DNA from: Aliiroseovarius sp. PrR006
GTDB taxonomy: Bacteria > Pseudomonadota > Alphaproteobacteria > Rhodobacterales > Rhodobacteraceae
Assembly: GCF_010500215.1 (NCBI RefSeq)
Contig: NZ_JAAGOY010000007.1
Span: 900,501-964,500 of the forward strand
Length of the DNA: 64,000 nucleotides
Direction of reading: 5' to 3'
Part shown: one piece after another, positions 17,216 to 25,754 of the stretch
Numbering within the stretch: position 1 is the first letter of the stretch
Layout: each line of letters starts with the position of its first letter
Made by a program: the position numbers and the translations under genes
Notes under the pieces: generated by a model
Databases searched by the model: none
What the model was told of the DNA's origin: nothing
Seen by the model: the letters and a program-made list of their open reading frames with translations, nothing else

Positions 17216-18322
17216 ATGACCGAAACTGATCAACCCCTTACCGTTCTTGGGCTGGAAAGCTCGTGCGATGATACGGCTGCGGCGGTGGTGAGCCACACGC
17301 CCGGACAGACGCCTGTTGTGCTGTCCTCTGTGGTCGCTGGCCAAACCGAGCTGCACGCCGATTTCGGTGGAGTTGTGCCCGAGATCGCCGCGCGGGCGCA
17401 TACGGAAAAGCTGGATAGCTGCGTGGAGCAGGCTCTAACACAGGCGAATATGGCCTTGACGGATGTCGACGCCATTGCCGTCACCGCAGGCCCCGGCCTG
17501 ATCGGCGGCGTGCTGGCGGGCGTCATGTGCGCCAAGGGATTGTCGGTCGGCTCGGGCAAACCCTTGGTCGGCGTGAACCACCTTGCGGGCCATGCCCTGA
17601 CCCCGCGCCTGACGGATCAGGCGGCGTTTCCCTATCTGATGCTTCTGGTCTCGGGCGGGCACTGCCAGTTCCTGATCGCCAAAGGGTCCGACGAGTTCAC
17701 CCGCCTTGGCGGCACCATCGACGATGCGCCCGGCGAAGCCTTCGACAAAACCGCCAAACTTCTGGGCCTTCCCCAACCCGGTGGCCCCTCGGTCGAGGCC
17801 GAGGCAAAGAACGGCGACCCCAAACGCTTCAAATTCCCGCGCCCGCTGCTGGATCGTCCCGGTTGCGACATGAGCTTCTCGGGCTTGAAAACCGCCCTTC
17901 TGCGCGAACGTGACCGGCTGGTGGCAGAACATGGCGGGCTACGGGTGCAGGATCGCGCGGACCTCTGCGCTGGCTTCCAAGCTGCCGTGCGCGATGTTCT
18001 GGCCGAGAAATCGCGCCGTGCGCTGAAAGAATATCTTTCCCTGAACCCCGCCCAGCCCACCTTGGCCGTGGCAGGGGGTGTGGCGGCAAATATGGCCATT
18101 CGTGGCGAATTAGAGACTGTATGTGCGCAAACTGGCACCGCTTTTCTGGCCCCGCCTCTGGCGCTGTGTACCGACAACGCTGCGATGATCGCTTGGGCCG
18201 GGATCGAGCGGTTCCGCGCGGGGCAGCAAGATGACATGACCCTGCAAGCCCGCCCGCGATGGCCGCTTGACCAGCGTGCCCCAGCAATGTTGGGATCAGG
18301 AAAAAAAGGGGCAAAGGCATGA
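17216..18322 (+). CDS. tsaD: tRNA threonylcarbamoyl transferase TsaD
   Basis: A 368-residue ASKHA-fold protein that transfers the threonylcarbamoyl group to A37 of tRNAs reading ANN codons. Visible motifs are [15 protein letters not shown] at the start, the metal-binding [15 protein letters not shown], and late [12 protein letters not shown] and [11 protein letters not shown]. Start 17216 (MTETDQ) is chosen because the conserved core begins soon after; an upstream TTG at 17171 would extend it without any conserved sequence. It overlaps gpsA by 4 bp, a common pairing. Its partner TsaE is encoded at 32783. Confidence 0.96.
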   Translation: MTETDQPLTVLGLESSCDDTAAAVVSHTPGQTPVVLSSVVAGQTELHADFGGVVPEIAARAHTEKLDSCVEQALTQANMALTDVDAIAVTAGPGLIGGVLAGVMCAKGLSVGSGKPLVGVNHLAGHALTPRLTDQAAFPYLMLLVSGGHCQFLIAKGSDEFTRLGGTIDDAPGEAFDKTAKLLGLPQPGGPSVEAEAKNGDPKRFKFPRPLLDRPGCDMSFSGLKTALLRERDRLVAEHGGLRVQDRADLCAGFQAAVRDVLAEKSRRALKEYLSLNPAQPTLAVAGGVAANMAIRGELETVCAQTGTAFLAPPLALCTDNAAMIAWAGIERFRAGQQDDMTLQARPRWPLDQRAPAMLGSGKKGAKA

Positions 18323-19266
18323 GCATTTCGGTTCTGGGCGCAGGCGCATTTGGCACGGCCTTGGCGATCTCTTTGGCGCAAAGCGGCCGTGCCGTTGGCC
18401 TGTGGGCGCGCGACCCGGGCGACATGGCCACCGCGCGCGAAAACACCCGCCGCCTGCCGGGCTTTGCATTCCCTGACAGCCTAACGGTGCTTGAAAACAT
18501 CGACGAAGTGCAAGCGTCCGACATCATTCTATTGGCCGTCCCGATGCAGAAGCTAGCCGGCTTTCTGGAAGAGAATACGACCCTATTTCAGGGCAAAACG
18601 CTTGTTGCCTGCTGTAAGGGCGTCGATCTGCAATCCGGGCTTGGTCCGGCCGAGATCATTCAGCGGGTCTGCCCCTCGGCCACCCCGGCGATCCTGTCTG
18701 GCCCCAGCTTTGCAGTCGACATCGCTGCCGGATTGCCGACTGCTTTGACCTTGGCCTGTGAAAATGGTGAAACACTGCAAGCCGCGCTGTCCACGAACAA
18801 CATCCGCGTGTATCGCAGCAGTGATCTGATCGGGGTTGAGATCGGGGGCGCTTTGAAAAACGTCGTCGCCATCGCCTGCGGCATCGCCATTGGCGCAGGT
18901 CTGGGCGAAAGCGCCCGTGCCGCCCTGATGACCCGCGGATATGCCGAGATGCAACGCTTTGCCGCCCTGAAAGGTGCGCAGCCTGACACTCTGTCCGGCC
19001 TGTCTGGTTTTGGCGATCTGACGCTGACCTGCTCGTCCGAAAAGTCCCGCAACTATAGCTTTGGGCTGGCGCTTGGACGCGGCGACCCCCTGCCCGAAGG
19101 CACGACCGTCGAAGGGCGCGCCACCGCCAAAGCAGTCTCTAACTTTGCCCAAAACGCCGGGATCGAAATGCCCATCGCGCAGATGGTCGTCGCCGTGCTG
19201 GACAATCAACTGACCATAAACGAAGCTGTCGACATGCTCTTGTCACGGCCGCTCAAGGAGGAATGA
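18319..19266 (+). CDS. gpsA: Glycerol-3-phosphate dehydrogenase (NAD(P)+)
   Basis: A 315-residue enzyme that reduces dihydroxyacetone phosphate to sn-glycerol 3-phosphate for phospholipid synthesis. The Rossmann motif [12 protein letters not shown] opens the protein, [13 protein letters not shown] is present near residue 130, the catalytic Lys lies in [15 protein letters not shown], and [11 protein letters not shown] follows. The ATG overlaps the tsaD stop (ATGA). Length is normal and every core motif is intact. Confidence 0.96.
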   Translation: MSISVLGAGAFGTALAISLAQSGRAVGLWARDPGDMATARENTRRLPGFAFPDSLTVLENIDEVQASDIILLAVPMQKLAGFLEENTTLFQGKTLVACCKGVDLQSGLGPAEIIQRVCPSATPAILSGPSFAVDIAAGLPTALTLACENGETLQAALSTNNIRVYRSSDLIGVEIGGALKNVVAIACGIAIGAGLGESARAALMTRGYAEMQRFAALKGAQPDTLSGLSGFGDLTLTCSSEKSRNYSFGLALGRGDPLPEGTTVEGRATAKAVSNFAQNAGIEMPIAQMVVAVLDNQLTINEAVDMLLSRPLKEE

Positions 19267-19539
19267 ATGCTCGTAGCCGTCATCTGCACTGACAAACCCG
19301 GTGCCATCGAAACCCGCAAAGCCAACCGCGAAGCGCATCTGGCCTATATCAAGGACACTGGCGTTGTCGCGCAGGCAGGCCCGTTTCTGGATGCCGACGG
19401 TATGATGTGCGGGTCGCTTCTGGTGCTGGACGTCGATGACATGGCCGCCGCGCAAGCGTGGGCGGACGGCGACCCCTATGCCAAGGCCGGTCTGTTTGCT
19501 GACGTGCGCATCGAGCAGTGGAACCGGGTGGTCGGCTAA
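19267..19539 (+). CDS. YciI-family protein
   Basis: A 90-residue protein of the YciI/YCII fold (ferredoxin-like), with the conserved His in REAHLAYIKD and Asp in FLDADGMMCGSL. The cellular role of this family is unknown in most bacteria. AAGGAGGA lies just before the start, and the gene begins directly after the gpsA stop, so it is in the same operon. Its stop shares one base with the start of the following EVE-domain gene. Confidence 0.88.
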   Translation: MLVAVICTDKPGAIETRKANREAHLAYIKDTGVVAQAGPFLDADGMMCGSLLVLDVDDMAAAQAWADGDPYAKAGLFADVRIEQWNRVVG

Positions 19540-19955
19540 TGGCGTATTGGCTGTTCAAATCCGAAGTCTCGACCTGGAGCTGGGACCAACAGGTCGCCAA
19601 GGGTGACGCAGGCGAGGAATGGGACGGCGTGCGCAACTATCAGGCGCGCAACCACATGCGCACGATGAAAGTGGGCGATCTTGGCTTCTTCTACCACTCG
19701 CAGAAAGAAAAAGAGATCGTCGGCATCGTCGAGGTGATCGCGGAAAGCCATCAGGACAGCACCACCGACGATGAACGCTGGGATTGCGTGGACATCAAAG
19801 CTGTGCGTGCGCTGCCCAAGCCGGTGACGCTGGCCATGTGCAAAGATGATCCGCGTCTGACCGATATGGTGCTGGTCAACAACACCCGCTTGTCCGTGCA
19901 ACCGGTGACCGAGGCCGAATGGGCCATCGTGTTGGAGCTGGCGGGCGACGCTTGA
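19539..19955 (+). CDS. EVE-domain protein
   Basis: A 138-residue single-domain EVE (PUA-like) protein, with MAYWLFKSE at the start, the WDGVRNYQARNHMRTMKVGD stretch near residue 35 and FYHS at about residue 54. EVE domains bind modified bases in DNA or RNA, but the ligand of these short bacterial forms is not established. It starts at 19539, one base into the previous stop codon (TAATG), so translation is likely coupled. Confidence 0.9.
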   Translation: MAYWLFKSEVSTWSWDQQVAKGDAGEEWDGVRNYQARNHMRTMKVGDLGFFYHSQKEKEIVGIVEVIAESHQDSTTDDERWDCVDIKAVRALPKPVTLAMCKDDPRLTDMVLVNNTRLSVQPVTEAEWAIVLELAGDA

Positions 19956-20008
19956 CAACCCCCCTGCCCGGCTGGTCGCATAAGATTAGTCGAACAGGAG
20001 GAAATCAC

Positions 20009-20398
20009 ATGCTGGAAGTCATCGTCGCCGCCATCGCGGGTTACGCGTTCGGCGCGGTCTGGTACATGGCACTTTCAAAACAATGGGTTGCGGCCTCAGG
20101 CATCCAAACGGACGACGCAGGCAAGCCCCATAACGCATCCGACCCAAAACCCTATATCGTGGCCTTTGTGGGCGCGTTGGTTGTTGCTGGAATGATGCGG
20201 CACATGTTCAGCATGGCGGGCATTGATGGCGCCGGCAAAAGCCTGATCGCTGGGCTGGGCCTTGGGCTTTTTGTGGTCGCGCCGTGGATGATCAACAACG
20301 TCATGTTCAGCGACCGCTCGAAGTCTCTAATCTGGATGGATGGGGGCTATGCTGTTGGAGGCTGCACCATCATCGGGCTGGTTCTGGGCGTGATGTGA
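20009..20398 (+). CDS. DUF1761-family small membrane protein
   Basis: A 129-residue protein with four predicted membrane helices (about 2-20, 48-66, 78-97 and 108-128), beginning MLEVIVAAIAGYAFGAVWY and containing AKPHNASDPK-like polar loop sequence, which fits the DUF1761 family. Function is unknown. AGGAGG lies 7 bases before 20009. The gene starts 53 bp after the EVE gene and may be the last of the tsaD operon. Confidence 0.8.
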   Translation: MLEVIVAAIAGYAFGAVWYMALSKQWVAASGIQTDDAGKPHNASDPKPYIVAFVGALVVAGMMRHMFSMAGIDGAGKSLIAGLGLGLFVVAPWMINNVMFSDRSKSLIWMDGGYAVGGCTIIGLVLGVM

Positions 20399-20736
20399 GA
20401 AACAAGAAGGGGCCCGACGTCTCGGACCCCTTCCTCACCCCACGTGCTCCCTCAGCACCGCACGTGTCTCTGAATTCAAGGTCCGACCGTCCTGGTCTTC
20501 GTGTATTATGTAGCGGGATATCTAAGCGAAAATCAATCTCGTTTCACATTCAAAACTATTCAAAACCAATATGTTATTCGAAGGTTTTGTTAACCCGGCA
20601 ATAGATCTGTCCCGCCGGTTCATGTGATCAAAAACCCCTGACCTCGAAGCTCTGGCGATGACTAGGCACCGGAAACACCCGACACTCTCTCGAGCACTCA
20701 AAATGTGCTATAATGTTTTCTTTGGGGAGAAATAAC
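20399..20736. other. 338-bp intergenic region with hairpins and an A/T-rich promoter stretch
   Basis: No gene is seen. At 20407-20432 the arms AAGGGGCCCGA and TCGGACCCCTT pair with one mismatch but lack a T run. At 20441-20466 CACGTGC and GCACGTG form a 7-bp inverted repeat around 12 bases. From about 20500 to 20740 the base content falls well below that of the genes and includes an extended -10 promoter element, listed separately. Confidence 0.5.
20704..20714 (+). promoter_or_regulatory. Extended -10 promoter element for the cyclase gene
   Basis: TGTGCTATAAT contains a perfect TATAAT (20709-20714) preceded by TGC, the extended -10 pattern, 22 bp before the cyclase ATG. No convincing -35 box is visible, which is usual for extended -10 promoters. 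The short distance implies a very short leader. Confidence 0.55.
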
Positions 20737-21555
20737 ATGTGTGATCTATGTATTATTAACTCCGTTAAGGATCGGATGCTTTCAAGAAGAAGTTTCTTCA
20801 AAACCGCAGCCGCAATGGGCGCAGTCGCAGCTGTAGGAGCATCCAAGACAACACCTGCCATGGCCGCAGGGCACGACTCGGTTCAGGATATGACGTATGA
20901 GCTTTCTGAAGACTTCCCGACATATTTCGGAACACCCGGCATATCATCAGAAGCGATGTTCAACTTTGCAGAACACGGGTTCAATGTTTCTCGGATAACA
21001 CTGAACGAGCACACTGGAACGCATATTGATGCGCCGCTACATTTCTCGGCTGATGGCGCTGCAGTGAATGAAATTCCGGTCTCTCAGCTGATTGCACCGC
21101 TATGCGTCGTGGACATCGCTGCAAGAGCCGCCGAAGATGCTGACACTAGCGTCACGCCGGATGACATCAAGGCTTGGATCGCCAGCCATGGGCCAATTCC
21201 TGACGGGGCCTGTGTCGCAATGCATTCCGGATGGGGGGCACATGTTGCAACCGATAAGTATCGCGGTGCAGATGACCAAGGCATGCAGCACTATCCGGGC
21301 TTTCACATCGAGGCGACCCAGATGTTGCTTGAAGAGACCAAAGCCGCCTCGCTTGCTTCAGACACATTATCCATTGATATCGGTGCTTCGACGACTTTCG
21401 ACACCCACTATGCGTGGCTGCCAGCGGGTCGTTTCTGCATCGAAAACATCGCCAACTTGGATCAGGTGCCGGCTGCGGGCGCGACCCTTGTGATTGGCGC
21501 GCCGACCCATCGCGGTGGATCGGGCGGGCCTGCCCGAATTTTTGCAATGCTGTAA
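20737..21555 (+). CDS. Tat-exported cyclase-family hydrolase
   Basis: A 272-residue protein of the cyclase/kynurenine formamidase-like family (PF04199 type). The metal-binding signature HTGTHIDAPLHF lies near residue 95, and further conserved acid and His residues follow. The N terminus has a twin-arginine signal (LSRRSFFKTAAAMGAVAA, cleavage after TPAMA), so the folded protein is exported to the periplasm. Before that signal stands the odd segment MCDLCIINSVKDRM with a C-x2-C pair. I start at 20737 because GGGGAG lies upstream at the right distance. The substrate is not known. It has its own promoter and is probably a single-gene unit. Confidence 0.85.
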   Translation: MCDLCIINSVKDRMLSRRSFFKTAAAMGAVAAVGASKTTPAMAAGHDSVQDMTYELSEDFPTYFGTPGISSEAMFNFAEHGFNVSRITLNEHTGTHIDAPLHFSADGAAVNEIPVSQLIAPLCVVDIAARAAEDADTSVTPDDIKAWIASHGPIPDGACVAMHSGWGAHVATDKYRGADDQGMQHYPGFHIEATQMLLEETKAASLASDTLSIDIGASTTFDTHYAWLPAGRFCIENIANLDQVPAAGATLVIGAPTHRGGSGGPARIFAML

Positions 21556-21621
21556 GGTTCTCGGCTCGGGCAAGAACCTCTCGTCAAGGTTTGGCCCGGA
21601 CGACCACAATGAACTGAAAAC

Positions 21622-21650
21622 AAAAACGCGGCCCAATTTCTGGACCGCGT
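21622..21650 (-). terminator. Terminator of the DUF2853 gene
   Basis: ACGCGGCCC and GGACCGCGT pair with one mismatch around a 7-base loop. On the minus strand the hairpin is followed by TTTTTG and lies 23 bp past the stop. Confidence 0.8.
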
Positions 21651-21672
21651 GATACCTTGGTATGTGGTGCGC

Positions 21673-22014
21673 TTAGCCGTAGACGGCTTCTTTGCCGAAA
21701 TGCTTCACCAGCATGTAGTACACAACAGCGCGGTACTTGTTGCGCTCGCTGCGGCCATAGGTTTCTATCACGGCGTTGATCGCATCCATCAGCTGCGGAC
21801 CATCGGCCAGACCCAGCTTCTTGATCAGGAAGTTTTCTTTGACGGTCTCAAGCTCGCTTTCCTGCGTCGCAGCCACGGTTGAAGCATCGTCATTATAGAT
21901 TGCCGGGCCGCAGCCGATCGTCACTTTGGTCAAAAGATCCATATCCGGCGACATGCCGCATTTATTCTTAAGATCATCTGCATATTTCGCGATCAAGTCG
22001 TCACGCTTTCCCAT
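21673..22014 (-). CDS. DUF2853-family protein
   Basis: A 113-residue, mostly helical, acidic cytoplasmic protein beginning MGKRDDLIAKYADDLKNKCG and ending VKHFGKEAVYG. It fits the DUF2853 family, for which no function is known. No signal peptide or membrane segment is present. A clear terminator follows, so it is a single-gene unit. Confidence 0.82.
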   Translation of the reverse strand: MGKRDDLIAKYADDLKNKCGMSPDMDLLTKVTIGCGPAIYNDDASTVAATQESELETVKENFLIKKLGLADGPQLMDAINAVIETYGRSERNKYRAVVYYMLVKHFGKEAVYG

Positions 22015-22173
22015 CTGTGTCTCCCAATTTTATGGACGTTCAAATCAATTCCACGAAACTCTAGGCGCAATCCGATTTTCCACAAAGGAAAAGTTTGCCG
22101 CAGCTTTCCCCCTATGTTTTTTCGCCTATCTGGCTCAGGCTACCCGCGACATATATTGCATTAGGAGAACAAA

Positions 22174-22590
22174 ATGGGCCTTTGGAGTTTCGTAAAGGGT
22201 GCCGGTAAATCGCTGTTTGGCGGAGACGAAGCCGCGTCCGCTGACACGCTGAACCAGGAAGTTGCAGATCTGGGCATCGACACGTCGGGTTTGGATATTC
22301 AGGTCGATGGAGAGAAAGTCACCGTCAAAGGCGGCGAAAACCTAAGCGCGGAAGAGCGTGAAAAGGTCATTCTGGCGGTCGGCAATGTCGAAGGCGTGGC
22401 CGAGGTCGAAGCCGATCTTGAGGGCGAGCCGACCTTCCACACCGTTGAAAAAGGCGACACGCTTTGGGCGATTGCCGAAAAAACTCTGGGCAACGGCGCC
22501 CGCTACAAGGATATCTTTGAAGCCAACAAACCGATGTTGAAGGATCCTGACCTGATCTATCCGGGCCAGAACCTGCGTATTCCCAGCTGA
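22174..22590 (+). CDS. BON and LysM domain protein (Kbp/YgaU type)
   Basis: A 138-residue protein with an N-terminal BON domain (about 25-85, DIQVDGEKVTVKG) and a C-terminal LysM domain (about 88-137, HTVEKGDTLWAIAEKTLG...IYPGQNLRIP). This order and size match Escherichia coli YgaU/Kbp, a K+-binding protein; equal function here is inference. No signal peptide is seen, as in Kbp. TTAGGAGAAC before 22174 sets the start. A terminator follows. Confidence 0.88.
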   Translation: MGLWSFVKGAGKSLFGGDEAASADTLNQEVADLGIDTSGLDIQVDGEKVTVKGGENLSAEEREKVILAVGNVEGVAEVEADLEGEPTFHTVEKGDTLWAIAEKTLGNGARYKDIFEANKPMLKDPDLIYPGQNLRIPS

Positions 22591-22614
22591 TTTCAGCAGC
22601 ACACATCAATTTCC

Positions 22615-22650
22615 TGCGGCTTCGCATTCGCGAGGCCGCAATTTTATTCT
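22615..22650 (+). terminator. Terminator of the BON/LysM gene
   Basis: TGCGGCTTCGC pairs with the G-rich arm ending GGCCGCA (22629-22640) around a short loop and is followed by ATTTTATTCT. It lies 25 bp after the stop. Confidence 0.75.
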
Positions 22651-22743
22651 AGATAATCGTTGTAAACCGCAACTTTCGACTTGTGACGCAAGCCATTTCC
22701 CTGTCTCATCCCGTGGACAAAATAGACACGAGGGAACACAGGA

Positions 22744-23952
22744 ATGGCGTCTTATCTTAAATCCACACCGACACGTGACGGTTTCTTCGGCGAATACGGT
22801 GGAGCAATGCTGCCGCCCCCGCTGGAGCCGCATTTCAAAGAAATCCGCGAAGCCTATGACCGGATTTCAAAGTCGGCCGACTTCATCGCCGAACTGCGCC
22901 ACATCCGCAAACACTTCCAAGGTCGCCCGACCCCGGTGTCTTACCTGAAGAACCTGTCCGAGCAGTGCGGCGGTGCGCAGATCTATGCCAAACGTGAAGA
23001 CCTGAACCACACCGGTGCGCACAAGCTGAACCACTGCATGGGCGAAGGTCTGTTGGCCAAGTTTATGGGCAAGAAAAAGCTGATGGCAGAAACCGGCGCG
23101 GGTCAGCACGGCGTGGCCTTGGCCACAGCCGCTGCTTACTTCGGTCTGGAATGCGAAATCCACATGGGCGAGATCGACATCGCCAAGGAAGCCCCCAACG
23201 TGACCCGCATGAAGCTGCTGGGCGCCGAGGTTGTTCCCGTGGGCTTTGGTGGCCGTTCGCTGAAAGAGGCCGTGGACAGCTGTTTCGGCAGCTACATGGA
23301 GCAAGCTGACGAAGCCCTATTCGCCATCGGCTCGGTCGTGGGTCCGCACCCGTTCCCGATGATGGTTCGTGATTTCCAGCACATCGTGGGCGTCGAAGCG
23401 CGCGATCAGTTCCTTGAGATGACCGGCGGCCTGCCCGATATCGTTGCCGCCTGTGTGGGCGGTGGGTCGAACGCGATGGGCCTGTTCTCGGGCTTTATCG
23501 ACGATGATGATGTGGAGCTCTATGGCGTCGAGCCGATGGGCACCTCGTCGAAATTGGGCGAGCACGCCGCGACCATCACCTTCGGCGAAGACGGCGACAT
23601 CCACGGCTTCCGCACCATGGTTCTGAAGGACGAAAACGGCGAGCCGGCCCCCGTGCACACCGTCGCCTCGGGTCTGGACTATCCGGGTGTTGGCCCGGAA
23701 CACGCGCACCTCTATCGCACCGGCAAGGCGAACTATACCGCCTGTGACGATAAAGAAGCGCTGAACGCCTTCTTCTCGGTCAGCCGCACCGAGGGCATCA
23801 TCCCGGCACTTGAAAGCGCCCACGCCGTTGCCTTCGCAATGCGCGAAGCGCCGAAGCATCCGGGCAAGTCGATCCTGATCAACATGTCGGGTCGTGGTGA
23901 CAAGGACATCGATTACGTGACCGAAAACTTCGGGTTTGGCGAAGACCTGTAA
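22744..23952 (+). CDS. trpB: Tryptophan synthase beta chain (TrpB), standing alone
   Basis: A 402-residue PLP enzyme with the TrpB core: [17 protein letters not shown] with the PLP Lys at about residue 94, ETGAGQHG with the catalytic Glu, [38 protein letters not shown] and [15 protein letters not shown]-like sequence near the end. It would join indole and serine to make tryptophan. No trpA, trpF or trpC is adjacent, and several usually conserved positions differ ([10 protein letters not shown] instead of HKxNNxLGQ, and EPMG in the acidic loop). It may be the main TrpB or a second, divergent copy. Confidence 0.9.
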   Translation: MASYLKSTPTRDGFFGEYGGAMLPPPLEPHFKEIREAYDRISKSADFIAELRHIRKHFQGRPTPVSYLKNLSEQCGGAQIYAKREDLNHTGAHKLNHCMGEGLLAKFMGKKKLMAETGAGQHGVALATAAAYFGLECEIHMGEIDIAKEAPNVTRMKLLGAEVVPVGFGGRSLKEAVDSCFGSYMEQADEALFAIGSVVGPHPFPMMVRDFQHIVGVEARDQFLEMTGGLPDIVAACVGGGSNAMGLFSGFIDDDDVELYGVEPMGTSSKLGEHAATITFGEDGDIHGFRTMVLKDENGEPAPVHTVASGLDYPGVGPEHAHLYRTGKANYTACDDKEALNAFFSVSRTEGIIPALESAHAVAFAMREAPKHPGKSILINMSGRGDKDIDYVTENFGFGEDL

Positions 23953-23966
23953 TCAAATAAGACGTC

Positions 23967-23994
23967 CCGCAAACCGGTTCGTGCCGGTTTGCGG
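23967..23994. terminator. Perfect hairpin between trpB and the DUF1059 gene
   Basis: CCGCAAACCGG and CCGGTTTGCGG pair perfectly over 11 bp with a 6-base loop (TTCGTG). Neither side has a good T run, so it may stop transcription only weakly or instead protect the 3' ends of the convergent mRNAs. Confidence 0.6.
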
Positions 23995-23995
23995 T

Positions 23996-24190
23996 CTAAA
24001 CTTCCTTGATAAGCGTTTTCAGGTACTTCCGCGTTTCTGTGTCCCACGAGCTGGGATCCTCACCATGGGCGACGACCGCGTGAAGCTCCATCAGCTTCCA
24101 CACTTCGTCTTCGGTCGCGGCAACGACCTTTCCCGGACAGTCCTCCATGCCTTCACAGTCCTTGCAGGCGTATGAAAATGCAGTTGTCAT
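23996..24190 (-). CDS. DUF1059-family small Cys-containing protein
   Basis: A 64-residue protein with FSYACKDCEGMEDCPGKVVA at the start; the three cysteines and the following helix (EDEVWKLMELHAVVAHG) match the DUF1059 family. Metal binding through the cysteines is likely but not shown. It is 26 bp upstream, in its own direction, of nothing else; the GFA-family gene precedes it by 26 bp, so both are probably co-transcribed. Confidence 0.82.
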   Translation of the reverse strand: MTTAFSYACKDCEGMEDCPGKVVAATEDEVWKLMELHAVVAHGEDPSSWDTETRKYLKTLIKEV

Positions 24191-24216
24191 CTTGCTCTCC
24201 CTGATGCTGAGTTGCG

Positions 24217-24666
24217 TTAGAATTCCGGAAATGTCGGCAGACCGTCGTCAAGCTTGATCCAAGGCTGCTGATGAGAAACGAAGACATGACTTTTTGGGTC
24301 GGCGATTGACGGATCATCAAGCGTCGCAGCTGCGAACCAGGCATCCGCGCTCCAATCCTGCCCCTCGACTTCGGTCTCGGCGGCATAGGTCAGTGTGGTC
24401 CCACAGTCCCCGCAGAACCCGCGGATAATTCCCGGCGTTTTCTCCAAAGTCTTGATCACGCCTTTGGTTACCGTAAAGTCTTTTCCCGCGACCTTCGCCC
24501 ATGTGACAAAGGCACCACCAAGCGCCATCTGACACGAGCGGCAATGGCAGTGGCCGGACCATTTGGGTTTGCCATTGATCTGATAGCGGACCGCGCCGCA
24601 GTAACACCCACCGTTAAATTTTTCCATTGCTTCCAAGACCTCAGGCTCATCATCTCTGGCCGACAT
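24217..24666 (-). CDS. GFA-family zinc-binding protein
   Basis: A 149-residue protein of the GFA family (glutathione-dependent formaldehyde-activating-like). The zinc ligands are visible as CYCGAVRY, CHCRSCQ and CGDCGTTL. Most members of this family have no proven activity, and spontaneous formaldehyde-glutathione reaction makes the family name doubtful as a function. The start is uncertain: an internal ATG at 24627 (MEKFNGG) begins just before the conserved core. Confidence 0.85.
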   Translation of the reverse strand: MSARDDEPEVLEAMEKFNGGCYCGAVRYQINGKPKWSGHCHCRSCQMALGGAFVTWAKVAGKDFTVTKGVIKTLEKTPGIIRGFCGDCGTTLTYAAETEVEGQDWSADAWFAAATLDDPSIADPKSHVFVSHQQPWIKLDDGLPTFPEF

Positions 24667-24782
24667 TTCTTACTTAACAAAGGATTTCGGCCATCTATCC
24701 GTGGATTTTCCCTTCATTTATTGCCAAAACGCCTGCCTCATGCGATTCAATAATCATAAGTACTCATTAGAGAATCTATTAT

Positions 24783-25664
24783 ATGGACTGGATGAAACTT
24801 CCACCGCTGAACAGCCTGCGCGCCTTTTCAGCCGTCGCTGACACCGGCAGTTACACTTTGGCCGCAAAGCGGCTAAACGTGACGCAGGCCGCGATCAGCC
24901 AGCAGGTCAAGTCCCTAGAAAAGCACCTGGGAACGTCTCTGGTCACGAAGCTTGGCAGGGGCATTGAACTGACCGATCAAGGCATGCGCTTGGCCCGCGA
25001 GCTGGGCACGGGTTTCGAGATCATCAGCCGGGGCGTGGAAAGATTGCGCGAGGATTCGGCAAACCGTCCCGTTCAGGTGACCATGTCGCCAGCCTTTGCC
25101 GTTGAGTGGTTGATGCCGCGAATGGCCGAATTTCAACGGGCCCATCCGGATATCACCTTGATGCTCAACCCGACATCCGAAGTGGTAGAGCTTAAACCCG
25201 GCGGGATCGACGTGGCGATCCGCTATCACGACCATCGTTGGCCCAGAGAGGATGTCGATACCGTCCTGATCACCGACATGATCGTGATCGGCGCGCCCGC
25301 GCTTGTCGGGGGACAGGATCTGCGCGATCCGGCTTCTCTGGTTGATCTGCCTTGGCTTCAGGAACTGGGCACGAACGAGGCGGCCGATTGGTTCACTTTC
25401 CATGGCGTCGTTCCGGAACATCCGCTGACGGTGAACCACATGCCGGGGAACCTTATCATGACCGCAGTTCGCCGGGGGGATGGCATCACCTATACGGCGC
25501 GCGCGTTCTTTCAGAATGACCTTGCCGCCGGCAGAGTTGTGGAGCTGTTTTCGGAGCGTTGCTTTGGAACCTACCACATCGAAACCCAGCAGGATCACCT
25601 GAGACCCGAGGCCCGAATCTTCATCAAGTGGTTGAGATCACAGGCAGAAACAGTAACGGCGTAA
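24783..25664 (+). CDS. LysR-family regulator, GcvA-like
   Basis: A 293-residue regulator with an N-terminal winged helix-turn-helix (LPPLNSLRAFSAVADTGSYT, then LNVTQAAISQQVKSLEK, about residues 5-65) and a C-terminal effector-binding domain. The opening LPPLNSLRAF pattern is typical of the GcvA subgroup. A divergent GFA gene begins 117 bp upstream, so it may regulate the GFA/DUF1059 pair, which is inference from position only. The start at 24783 lacks a strong ribosome site; a second ATG 9 bases later is possible. Confidence 0.88.
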   Translation: MDWMKLPPLNSLRAFSAVADTGSYTLAAKRLNVTQAAISQQVKSLEKHLGTSLVTKLGRGIELTDQGMRLARELGTGFEIISRGVERLREDSANRPVQVTMSPAFAVEWLMPRMAEFQRAHPDITLMLNPTSEVVELKPGGIDVAIRYHDHRWPREDVDTVLITDMIVIGAPALVGGQDLRDPASLVDLPWLQELGTNEAADWFTFHGVVPEHPLTVNHMPGNLIMTAVRRGDGITYTARAFFQNDLAAGRVVELFSERCFGTYHIETQQDHLRPEARIFIKWLRSQAETVTA

Positions 25665-25692
25665 CAACTCCGTCCCGAGGCTTGCCTGAGGT

Positions 25693-25729
25693 AAAAAAAA
25701 CCGCCGCCTCGGAGCATCCGGGCGGCGGT
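25693..25729 (-). terminator. Terminator of ahcY
   Basis: ACCGCCGCC and GGCGGCGGT pair perfectly around 12 bases. On the minus strand eight T residues follow, 25 bp past the ahcY stop. Confidence 0.92.
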
Positions 25730-25754
25730 CTATGGTTTAGGAATTGCGGCGCGC

